This document shows, one piece after another, positions 7,084 through 13,737 of a DNA stretch of 15,280 bases (positions within the stretch are counted from its first letter, which is position 1; each line of letters starts with the position of its first letter). The DNA lies in assembly GCA_023411645.1 (NCBI GenBank), contig JAEYON010000017.1, positions 1 through 15,280 on the forward strand, in the 5' to 3' direction. This stretch comes from Bacillota bacterium (GTDB lineage Bacteria > Bacillota > Clostridia > Acetivibrionales > DTU013). Below the pieces are notes generated by a model. It made no database searches and had not been told where the DNA came from. It saw only the letters and a program-made list of their open reading frames with translations. The translations under genes were made by a program, and so were the position numbers.

Positions 7084-8697
7084 ATGTTGAAGCTCATCAT
7101 AGCTGATGACGAAAAGTGGGTCAGGACGACGATCAAATCCATCATTCCTTTTGAAAAGCTGAACCTGACCCTTTCATGTGAGGCCGCAAATGGGATAGAA
7201 GCACTGGAGCTCTGTCGTCAGCATGCTCCTGACATCATGCTGACCGATATCATGATGCCCGGGCTCAACGGCCTTGAATTGATACGGGAGGTAAAAAACC
7301 TGCTTCCCAGGCTCAGAATTGTCGTAATCAGCGGATATAATGATTTTGAATATGCCAAGACCGCTATGAAATATGGGATAACTGACTATTTACTCAAGCC
7401 GGTGGATGAAGATGAATTAGCACAGGTCCTGGAGAGGATCAGTAACGAACTGCGTGAACAACGGCAGATTGAGAAGGAAAAAGACGCTGAGAAGGAGCGG
7501 TATATGACAGCGCTGCCCGTGGTATTCGAGTCATTTTTAAACCAGGTGATCTCCCGCAATAGCATGACCTCTGAGAAAATACGTTCTGAACTTCAAAAAT
7601 ACGGATTTGATTTCCAACAGAGCTGTTTCACCGTTTGTGTGATCTCCTTAGACGAAGATCTGATATCCTATGACAGCCGAGAAGCGATGGATTATTTTAA
7701 GACACTGGTAAGAAGGACGATGAAGCGGTATGCCGAAGCTGTAACCTTTTCTTCGGAGCAGGATAAAGCCTTGCTTGTGTCCATTGCAAACTGCGTTAAC
7801 GCAAATGAACGTATCGAAAAGGCCTTCAACCTGTGCAACCAACTGATGCAAAAAAAACACGGCATCACCATATCCTCCGGCATAAGCGGCTCGACGCGCC
7901 AGCTATGTATGCTGCAGAAGCTCTACAATAATGCGGCAGAAGCTCTTGAGACCAGATTCTGGACGGGCCCTGGAACACTTGCCCTTTACAGTCCCGGGTG
8001 CCTGTCAGAGGATATGAAATTAAACTTTTCCGAGGAAATGCTCAACAAAATTACACTAAACCTGAAGCTGTCTAATATACAAACTGCAATATCTTATGTT
8101 GACAGCATTTCGGCTTCTCTGGAAAACAGTCGTATCAAGCCCGCTCTAGTTCAGGAATTTCTATGGCAGTTTTTGCAGTCCGTAATAATTTTACTAAACA
8201 TTCAGCTGCCATTTATACGGCATGAAACAGTAATGACCGGCATACTGCCTTATGAAAGGCTTCGCAGGACCATTTTCTTCCGAAATCTAATTGAGCATGT
8301 AAAGGAATTACTGCAACACTGCTTTGATTTTTATCATGATAAAAATCCGCAGCATAATGACAACCTGATAGAAAATGCAAAGAAAATCATTGAGACGAAT
8401 TTTGCTGGTGACATCAGCCTGGAACAGGTGGCAAAAAACGTACACCTGAGCCCGGCCTACCTGAGCGAGCTGTTTAAAAAGGAAACGGGCATGAGTTTCA
8501 TCGATTATAAGACCATCGTTAGAATAGAATCGGCAAAAAAGCTGCTGCTGACGCCGTCCATTAGTATCAGCGAAGTCAGCGTCAAGGTTGGCTACACCGA
8601 CCCTAAATACTTCAGTAAGCTGTTTAAGAAAATTACCGGAAAAACCATTTTCGAATACAGAAAAGAAGTCCGGCATGAAACACTGGGACAGGTCTAG
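7084..8697 (+). CDS. YesN-type response regulator with AraC-family DNA-binding domain
   Basis: This 537-residue protein has an N-terminal receiver domain (1-120): Asp8 and Asp9 in IIADDEKWVR, the phospho-accepting Asp55 in MLTDIMMPG, Ser83 and Lys105 in YLLKPVDEDE. A central region (about 125-420) typical of YesN proteins has no motif I can name. The C-terminal AraC/XylS double helix-turn-helix (about 427-530) contains ISLEQVAKNVHLSPAYLSEL and ISEVSVKVGYTDPKYFSKLF. It should be phosphorylated by the kinase upstream and then activate or repress its target genes, which are not evident here. The start is ATG at 7084, 9 nt after AAGGAGG (7068-7074). The gene is 125 nt downstream of the kinase with no obvious promoter of its own, so it is probably cotranscribed through the structured repeats. 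It ends convergently with gpmI. Confidence 0.94.
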   Translation: MLKLIIADDEKWVRTTIKSIIPFEKLNLTLSCEAANGIEALELCRQHAPDIMLTDIMMPGLNGLELIREVKNLLPRLRIVVISGYNDFEYAKTAMKYGITDYLLKPVDEDELAQVLERISNELREQRQIEKEKDAEKERYMTALPVVFESFLNQVISRNSMTSEKIRSELQKYGFDFQQSCFTVCVISLDEDLISYDSREAMDYFKTLVRRTMKRYAEAVTFSSEQDKALLVSIANCVNANERIEKAFNLCNQLMQKKHGITISSGISGSTRQLCMLQKLYNNAAEALETRFWTGPGTLALYSPGCLSEDMKLNFSEEMLNKITLNLKLSNIQTAISYVDSISASLENSRIKPALVQEFLWQFLQSVIILLNIQLPFIRHETVMTGILPYERLRRTIFFRNLIEHVKELLQHCFDFYHDKNPQHNDNLIENAKKIIETNFAGDISLEQVAKNVHLSPAYLSELFKKETGMSFIDYKTIVRIESAKKLLLTPSISISEVSVKVGYTDPKYFSKLFKKITGKTIFEYRKEVRHETLGQV

Positions 8698-8712
8698 TGG
8701 ACGCGAAGACAG

Positions 8713-8795
8713 GCGATTGGAGAACGGTCTGCCAAATCGACAGTTGGCTTTCGTTACGGGCAGACTGTCTTCTTAGCAGACCGTTCTCCAATTGC
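8713..8795. repeat. long inverted repeat between regulator and gpmI
   Basis: A perfect 17-bp stem (8716-8732 with 8776-8792) extends to 20 bp with one G-U (8713-8715 with 8793-8795). Its 43-nt loop holds a second stem GACAGT (8739-8744)/ACTGTC (8764-8769). It lies between two convergent genes, 16 nt after the regulator stop and 12 nt beyond the gpmI stop. There is no U tract on either side, so it is not a standard Rho-independent terminator. It could be a bidirectional 3'-end stabiliser or terminator, or a mobile-element remnant; no target-site duplication is evident. Confidence 0.8.
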
Positions 8796-8806
8796 ATCCC
8801 CTGTTC

Positions 8807-10339
8807 CTATTTCAGCAGTGATTCCCCCGTCATTTCCGACGGTTTTTCCAATCCAAGCAACTCGAGCATGGTGGGTGCAAGGTCGGCAAGCCGGCCTTCC
8901 TTCAGCTGTCTGTCACCGAGGCCAATACCGATAAGCGGCACAACGTTGGTAGTGTGTGCGGTGAATGGGCCTCCGGTCTCAACATCGATCATCTGCTCCG
9001 CATTTCCATGGTCTGCGGTGATCAGCACTACTCCGTCCTGAGCTTGTACTGCCTTCACGATCCTGCCAACGCAGTCATCCACTGCCTCAACTGCCGCCTT
9101 TGCAGCATTAAAGAAACCTGTATGTCCGACCATATCACAGTTGGCGAAATTTAGCACAATCACATCATATACTTTGGAATCAATCCTCTTTAACACCTCT
9201 TCAGTCACTTCATAAGCGCTCATTTCCGGTTTGAGATCGTAGGTCGCCACCTTCGGCGATGGGATCAGTGCACGATCCTCACCTTCATACATGGTTTCCA
9301 CCCCGCCATTGAAAAAGAACGTTACATGAGCATATTTCTCTGTCTCGGCGATCCTCAGCTGTTTTAAGCCATGGCGGCTGATATATTCTCCGAATGTATT
9401 TGTCAGGCTCTCAGGCTTGAACGCGACTGATACGTTGGGAAGTGTCTTGTCATACTGGGTCATGCATACATAATGGAGCGGGAAAAAGCCATTTGGTCTT
9501 TCGAAGCCATTAAAGTCAGGATCTACAAATGTTCTTGTAATTTCTCTTGCCCGATCCGGCCTGAAGTTGAAGAAAATGACTGAGTCGTTTGCGCCGATTG
9601 TCGCAACCGGCTTACCGCCTTCCATTATAACCGTCGGTTTGATAAACTCATCATACTCCTCACGGGCATATGATTTTTCAACCGCCTCTGAACCGCTGGC
9701 AGCGCTCAGGCCTTTTCCGAGTACCATCGCCTCATATGCCTGAATCACTCTCTCCCATCGGTTGTCCCTGTCCATGGCGTAGTATCTTCCCATTACACTG
9801 GCAATCCTGCCTACACCTGTTTGCTCAAGCCTGGCTTCCAGTTCCTTCACAAAGCCCAGTCCGCTGTCAGGCGGCACGTCTCTTCCGTCAAAAAAGCAAT
9901 GCACAAAAACATCCTTCAGACCCTTTTTCTTCGCCAGATCTATCAGCGCATAAAGGTGCGTATTGTGGCTGTGTACACCGCCGTCCGACAGCAATCCGAA
10001 AAGATGCAGCCCGGATTGATTGGTTTTGCAGTTCTCTATGGCATCGAGGAATTCCTTCTTATCAAAGAAGTCTCCGTCCTCAATGGACTTGGTTATCCTG
10101 GTAAGCTCCTGGTATACGATCCTTCCGGCACCGATATTAGTATGCCCAACCTCGGAATTACCCATCTGCCCTTTGGGCAATCCTACATCCATTCCGCTTG
10201 TATGAATGATCGTATTCGGGTACTTCTGAAAAAAGCTGTCCAGGTTCGGCTTGTTTGCAGCCTGTATTGCATTTCCCTCGGAACTGGTATTAATACCGAA
10301 TCCGTCAAGTATAATCAATGCTGTAAGCTTGTTATTCAT
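8807..10339 (-). CDS. gpmI: 2,3-bisphosphoglycerate-independent phosphoglycerate mutase
   Basis: GpmI converts 3-phosphoglycerate to 2-phosphoglycerate using two manganese ions and a phosphoserine intermediate. The 510-residue product has the normal length and the alkaline-phosphatase-superfamily layout. Asp12 is in LIILDGFGIN and the catalytic Ser62 in KGQMGNSEVGHTNIGAGR. His123 is in SDGGVHSH, and Asp151 and Arg153 in DGRDVPPD. NFRPDRARE is at 258-266, Asp402/His406 in ANCDMVGHTG, Asp443/His444 in ITADHGNAEQM, and His462 in TAHTTNVVP. The start is ATG at 10339 with AGGAG (10347-10351) 7 nt upstream; an in-frame upstream TTG would overrun this site. It follows pgk-tpi but a terminator lies between, so part of its expression probably comes from read-through or from its own promoter. 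Confidence 0.98.
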   Translation of the reverse strand: MNNKLTALIILDGFGINTSSEGNAIQAANKPNLDSFFQKYPNTIIHTSGMDVGLPKGQMGNSEVGHTNIGAGRIVYQELTRITKSIEDGDFFDKKEFLDAIENCKTNQSGLHLFGLLSDGGVHSHNTHLYALIDLAKKKGLKDVFVHCFFDGRDVPPDSGLGFVKELEARLEQTGVGRIASVMGRYYAMDRDNRWERVIQAYEAMVLGKGLSAASGSEAVEKSYAREEYDEFIKPTVIMEGGKPVATIGANDSVIFFNFRPDRAREITRTFVDPDFNGFERPNGFFPLHYVCMTQYDKTLPNVSVAFKPESLTNTFGEYISRHGLKQLRIAETEKYAHVTFFFNGGVETMYEGEDRALIPSPKVATYDLKPEMSAYEVTEEVLKRIDSKVYDVIVLNFANCDMVGHTGFFNAAKAAVEAVDDCVGRIVKAVQAQDGVVLITADHGNAEQMIDVETGGPFTAHTTNVVPLIGIGLGDRQLKEGRLADLAPTMLELLGLEKPSEMTGESLLK

Positions 10340-10354
10340 TCTATCACTCCTTTT

Positions 10355-10383
10355 CCGATACAATACTTGTTTCATCTTATCAA
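10355..10383 (-). promoter_or_regulatory. weak candidate gpmI promoter
   Basis: On the minus strand, TTGATA (10383-10378) and TATCGG (10360-10355) are spaced by 17 nt, lying just after the pgk-tpi terminator. The -35 is good and the -10 poor. The predicted start would be very close to the ribosome binding site. Confidence 0.3.
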
Positions 10384-10409
10384 AAAAGGCTGCCTGTCCG
10401 GACAGCCTT
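10382..10409 (-). terminator. Rho-independent terminator after pgk-tpi
   Basis: On the minus strand, AAGGCTG (10409-10403) pairs with CAGCCTT (10392-10386) around a 10-nt loop, followed by a run of U (A6 at 10382-10387 on the plus strand). The first arm and loop contain the 12-bp palindrome CTGTCCGGACAG. It separates pgk-tpi from gpmI. Confidence 0.85.
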
Positions 10410-10444
10410 CTTTAGTCATTAATGGTTCCCCCGTTATGGTGTTT

Positions 10445-10477
10445 CAACGAGGCTGGGATATCTGCTATGCCTCGTTG
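10445..10477 (-). repeat. hairpin spanning the pgk-tpi stop codon
   Basis: CAACGAGGC (10445-10453) and GCCTCGTTG (10469-10477) form a perfect 9-bp stem with a 15-nt loop, and the TAG stop (10467-10465) lies in the loop. There is no U tract. It could protect the 3' end or slow ribosomes at termination. Confidence 0.6.
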
Positions 10478-12414
10478 TACTTAGCAATTTTCTCGAAGTC
10501 ATCCAGTTTAAGGCTTGCGCCTCCTACCAAGCCACCGTCGATATCCGACATGTTGAAGAGTTGATTCGCATTTGCAGCGGTAACACTTCCACCGTATTGG
10601 ATTCGAACTGCATCCGAAATCTCTTCACCATACAGAGCCTTGACGGTTTCTCTGATGATTATGCAAACTTCATTGGCCTGTTCGTTTGTAGCAGTCTTAC
10701 CGGTTCCGATTGCCCAAATCGGCTCATACGCAATGACAAGGTTCTTGATCTGTTCAGCTGTGAGTCCGAGAAGAGCAATTTTGACCTGATATCTGATAAG
10801 ATCAGCGGTAACGCCCTGCTCTCTTTGTGTCAGAGACTCCCCAACGCATACGATCGGTTTCAGACCAACGTTAAATGCCGCATGAACCTTTTTATTCACT
10901 GTCTCGTCGGTTTCAGCAAAGTACTGTCTTCTTTCGGAATGGCCGATAATCACATAATCCACGCCAAGATCCTTCAGCATCTGACCCGAAATCTCTCCTG
11001 TGAACGCACCTTTCTCTTCCCAGTGCATGTTCTGCGCAGCAACCTTGATATTCGAACCGGCAGCAGCTTTGATTACATCCGGCAGGCACACAAACGGTAC
11101 GCCGACGACTACTTCTGCCTCAGCGCTCTCAACCTTAGGCTTGAGTGCTGTTACAAATTCAACCGCTTCTTTCGCAGTCTTATTCATCTTCCAGTTGCCG
11201 GCCGCAATTTTTTTTCTTGGGTTTTTATTGAGCAACACCGCTATTCCGGGAAGAACCTTTCCTTCAAGGAATTCAAGAGATGCGCCCCCTCCTGTGGAAA
11301 TGTGCGTTATCTTATCCGCAAAGCCCAGCTGTTCAATGGCCGCAGCAGAATCTCCGCCGCCGACTATGGATATAGCGCCGGATTCCGCAACTGCTCTGGC
11401 AATTTCCCGTGTACCGTATGCAAAATTCTCGAATTCAAATACGCCCATAGGTCCATTCCATACGATAGTCTTTGCTTTTTTGATCTCCCCTGAGAACTTC
11501 TCCACTGTCAGGGAGCCAATATCCATTCCCATCCAGCCGTCCGGCATATCATCGGAAGGAACATATTTATGCTCCGTATCATTTTTAAATTCTTTACCCA
11601 CAATACTGCCAATCGGCAGCAGCATGCGGACACCTTTGTTTTCAGCCTTTGCAAGCAGGCTCTTTGCCAGATCAATTTTGTCCTCTTCACATATCGAATT
11701 GCCGATCTTATAGCCTTTAGCCTTTAAGAAAGTATAAGCCATACCGCCGCCAATGATCAGTGTGTCAACTTTTTCAAGAAGATTTTCTATAACTTCGATC
11801 TTATCAGAAACCTTCTTTCCGCCAAGTATCGCCACAAAAGGTCTTGCCGGATGTGAAAGCGCTTTGCCCATGATGTCTATTTCCTTCTTGATCAGATAAC
11901 CGCAGACAGCCGGAAGATAATCCGCAAGCCCAGCAGTGGATGCATGCGCTCTGTGTGCAGTTCCGAATGCGTCATTAACGAAAATCTCCGCAAGTGATGA
12001 TAATTCTTTTGCGAATGCCGGATCGTTCTTTTCTTCTTCCTTATGGAACCTGACATTCTCAAGCATCAGGATTTCGCCATCCTTCAGCGAAGCGGCCTTT
12101 GCCTTGGCATCAGGGCCGATAACGTCTGCGGCCATGATAACAGGTTTTCCAATTAATTCACTTAGCCTGACTGCTGTGGGCTTCATGCTGAATTTAGCTT
12201 CAGGACCGTTTTTTGGTCTGCCCAGATGTGACACCAGAATTGTTTTTGCTCCGTTATCCACAAGATACTTTATTGTGGGAAGCGCTCCGACGATTCTCTT
12301 GTCGTCGGTAATATTTCCGTTCTCGTCCTGAGGAACATTAAAATCCACTCTCACGATCACTTTCTTGCCTTTTACATCGATATCTTCTATGGTCTTTTTA
12401 TTATACAATGCCAT
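10465..12414 (-). CDS. pgk-tpiA: bifunctional phosphoglycerate kinase / triosephosphate isomerase fusion
   Basis: One 649-residue frame encodes two glycolytic enzymes. Residues 1 to about 397 are phosphoglycerate kinase, which makes ATP from 1,3-bisphosphoglycerate: VRVDFNVPQD (21-30), SHLGRPKNGP (62-71), FVAILGGKKVSDK (193-205), GPMGVFE and the nucleotide loop VGGGDSAAA (351-359). From about 399 on it is triosephosphate isomerase, which interconverts dihydroxyacetone phosphate and glyceraldehyde 3-phosphate: KKIAAGNWKMNKT with catalytic Lys409, His492 in IIGHSERRQ, Glu564 in IAYEPIWAIGTGKTA, and the phosphate loop IQYGGSV. Both halves are full length with all catalytic residues. The TPI part has no start codon or ribosome binding site of its own. 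The gene start is ATG at 12414, 8 nt after AAAGGA; upstream in-frame starts overlap that site. It follows gap across an attenuator-like hairpin set. The fusion is known in Thermotoga; I cannot say how common it is in Clostridia. Confidence 0.96.
   Translation of the reverse strand: MALYNKKTIEDIDVKGKKVIVRVDFNVPQDENGNITDDKRIVGALPTIKYLVDNGAKTILVSHLGRPKNGPEAKFSMKPTAVRLSELIGKPVIMAADVIGPDAKAKAASLKDGEILMLENVRFHKEEEKNDPAFAKELSSLAEIFVNDAFGTAHRAHASTAGLADYLPAVCGYLIKKEIDIMGKALSHPARPFVAILGGKKVSDKIEVIENLLEKVDTLIIGGGMAYTFLKAKGYKIGNSICEEDKIDLAKSLLAKAENKGVRMLLPIGSIVGKEFKNDTEHKYVPSDDMPDGWMGMDIGSLTVEKFSGEIKKAKTIVWNGPMGVFEFENFAYGTREIARAVAESGAISIVGGGDSAAAIEQLGFADKITHISTGGGASLEFLEGKVLPGIAVLLNKNPRKKIAAGNWKMNKTAKEAVEFVTALKPKVESAEAEVVVGVPFVCLPDVIKAAAGSNIKVAAQNMHWEEKGAFTGEISGQMLKDLGVDYVIIGHSERRQYFAETDETVNKKVHAAFNVGLKPIVCVGESLTQREQGVTADLIRYQVKIALLGLTAEQIKNLVIAYEPIWAIGTGKTATNEQANEVCIIIRETVKALYGEEISDAVRIQYGGSVTAANANQLFNMSDIDGGLVGGASLKLDDFEKIAKYNEA
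11208..11215 (-). other. A8 run with slippery heptamer at the PGK-TPI joint
   Basis: On the minus strand, codons 400-403 read AGA AAA AAA ATT, so bases 11215-11209 form A-AAA-AAA in the correct phase for -1 slippage. A -1 shift would add nine residues (NCGRQLEDE) and stop at TAA 11182-11180, giving a stand-alone PGK of about 411 residues. In the +1 frame a TGA also follows within about eight codons. I see no obvious stimulatory hairpin or upstream Shine-Dalgarno by eye. The sequence is certain; its use is inferred. Confidence 0.45.
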
Positions 12415-12429
12415 ATAATTCATCCTTTC

Positions 12430-12483
12430 AAAAAAGATCCACCCTACAACCACTCACTTAAGGTAATGGCAAGAGTGGACCTT
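12430..12483 (-). promoter_or_regulatory. terminator/antiterminator-like element between gap and pgk-tpi
   Basis: On the minus strand, 12483-12473 pairs with 12444-12434 in an 11-bp stem (two G-U) followed by six U, ending just before the pgk-tpi ribosome binding site. The same upstream arm, CCACTC (12478-12473), can instead pair perfectly with GAGTGG (12455-12450), which would block the terminator stem. This is the segment order of an attenuator. It may equally be a partial terminator or a processing site that sets the gap to pgk ratio. No leader peptide or ligand-binding domain was recognised. Confidence 0.6.
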
Positions 12484-12520
12484 AAATTAGTCCCTTACAG
12501 AAGTCTTTTCAGATCATCCG

Positions 12521-13531
12521 TTATTTTGCGTCAACCCCAGCCATGTAAGCTATGAGGTCAACGACCTTGTTCGAATAACCCCATTCATTGTCGTACCAGG
12601 CAACCAGTTTTACAAAGTTGCCATTGAGGGCTATACCGGCGTCAGCATCAAAGATTGAAGTGCGAGCGTCATGGATAAAGTCAGAAGAAACAACAGCGTC
12701 TTCCGTGTATCCCAGGATTCCCTTCATTTCATTCTCGGAAGCCTTCTTTACAGCCGCTTTGATTTCATCATAGGTTGCCGATTTTTCAAGACGGCAGGTA
12801 AGGTCAACAACTGATACGTCAGCGGTCGGAACCCTGATGGACATACCGGTCAGTTTACCGTTTAATTCTGGAATAACCTTTCCAACAGCCTTTGCTGCGC
12901 CTGTGGAGGAAGGAATCATATTCTGTGCTGCTGCGCGTCCGCCTCTCCAGTCCTTCTTGGAAGGTCCGTCAACAGTCTTCTGAGTAGCTGTGTAAGAATG
13001 AACAGTTGTCATAAGTCCTTCTACAAGCCCGAAGTTGTCGTTGATAACCTTTGCAAGAGGTGCAAGACAGTTTGTCGTGCAGGATGCATTTGATACAACG
13101 TTCATATCTTTATTGTAAGAAGTATTGTTAACGCCCATAACAAACATCGGAGCATCTTTTGAAGGAGCACTTATAATGACCTTCTTTGCGCCGCCCTTGA
13201 AATGCGCGGAAGCCTTATCAATATCTGTGAATACACCGGTAGATTCTACTATGTACTCAGCTCCGCAATCAATCCATGGAATCTCTTCAGGTTTCATAGC
13301 CGCATAAACAGCTACTTTCTCACCATTGACAACAAGCATTCCGTCTTCAATAGCGATGGTGCCTTTGAACTGTCCATGTACAGTGTCATACCTTAACATG
13401 TAAGCCATGTAATCAAGATCGATAAAAGGATCGTTTATTCCCACAACATCAACCTCGGGATTCTCAATCGCTGCCCTGAATACAAGACGGCCAATTCTGC
13501 CAAAACCGTTAATACCAACTTTAATTGCCAT
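12521..13531 (-). CDS. gap: glyceraldehyde-3-phosphate dehydrogenase (NAD-dependent, glycolytic)
   Basis: Gap oxidises and phosphorylates glyceraldehyde 3-phosphate to 1,3-bisphosphoglycerate, reducing NAD. The 336-residue product has the usual length. The Rossmann motif is KVGINGFGRIGRLVFR at the N-terminus. Asp34 in GINDPF favours NAD over NADP, and the catalytic Cys151 lies in SNASCTTNCLAPLAK. His178 is in MTTVHSYTATQ, and the C-terminal WYDNEWGYSNKV is conserved. The start is ATG at 13531 with a perfect AGGAGG (13542-13547) about 10 nt upstream. It has a near-consensus promoter and is the first gene of the gap/pgk-tpi group; it is probably the most strongly expressed gene of the cluster. 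Confidence 0.98.
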   Translation of the reverse strand: MAIKVGINGFGRIGRLVFRAAIENPEVDVVGINDPFIDLDYMAYMLRYDTVHGQFKGTIAIEDGMLVVNGEKVAVYAAMKPEEIPWIDCGAEYIVESTGVFTDIDKASAHFKGGAKKVIISAPSKDAPMFVMGVNNTSYNKDMNVVSNASCTTNCLAPLAKVINDNFGLVEGLMTTVHSYTATQKTVDGPSKKDWRGGRAAAQNMIPSSTGAAKAVGKVIPELNGKLTGMSIRVPTADVSVVDLTCRLEKSATYDEIKAAVKKASENEMKGILGYTEDAVVSSDFIHDARTSIFDADAGIALNGNFVKLVAWYDNEWGYSNKVVDLIAYMAGVDAK

Positions 13532-13731
13532 TTTTCTAAACCCTCCTATATAAATTATAATTCCAACTCTTTACCGCTAATATTAAAATCAACAATAATT
13601 TTACATTATTTCATTGTTCTTTTCAATACTAAACCATAAAATAATTAAATTTTTAACAAAGTCTGAACATTCATCAAACTATATATTTTCCGGTTGATTG
13701 AAAAATTATACCGGAGGCTTGAACACTACTA
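13532..13731. other. AT-rich region upstream of gap
   Basis: This 200-bp stretch has no gene. It holds the gap promoter and leader, and, after the DUF2156 gene, two small hairpins (13689-13715 and 13717-13737). I see no clear CcpA cre site or riboswitch. Confidence 0.6.
13598..13626 (-). promoter_or_regulatory. gap promoter
   Basis: On the minus strand, TTGAAA (13626-13621) and TAAAAT (13603-13598) are spaced by exactly 17 nt. This predicts a start near 13591 and a leader of about 60 nt before the gap start codon. Confidence 0.7.
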
Positions 13732-13737
13732 TCAAGC
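13717..13737 (-). terminator. small hairpin at the end of the DUF2156 gene
   Basis: GCTTGA (13737-13732, containing the TGA stop) pairs with TCAAGC (13722-13717) around a 9-nt loop. A U-rich stretch (AATTTTTC) begins only about ten bases later. A second stem, TCCGGT/ACCGGA with a 15-nt loop, follows at 13689-13715. Together these may give weak termination before the gap promoter. Confidence 0.35.

Noticed and set aside
9821..10564. Plus-strand frame of 247 codons opposite gpmI and the pgk-tpi/gpmI junction
   Set aside because: It runs through a terminator hairpin and two real gene ends, and its translation has no domain I recognise.
10561..11713. Plus-strand frames of 310 and 237 codons opposite pgk-tpi
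   Set aside because: These are long because of the codon bias of the real gene on the other strand; there is no family resemblance and no start signal, while the minus-strand product is fully conserved.
12415..12520. Riboswitch upstream of pgk-tpi
   Set aside because: The region is only about 100 nt between two genes, and no known aptamer core could be recognised; only the alternative hairpins are supported.
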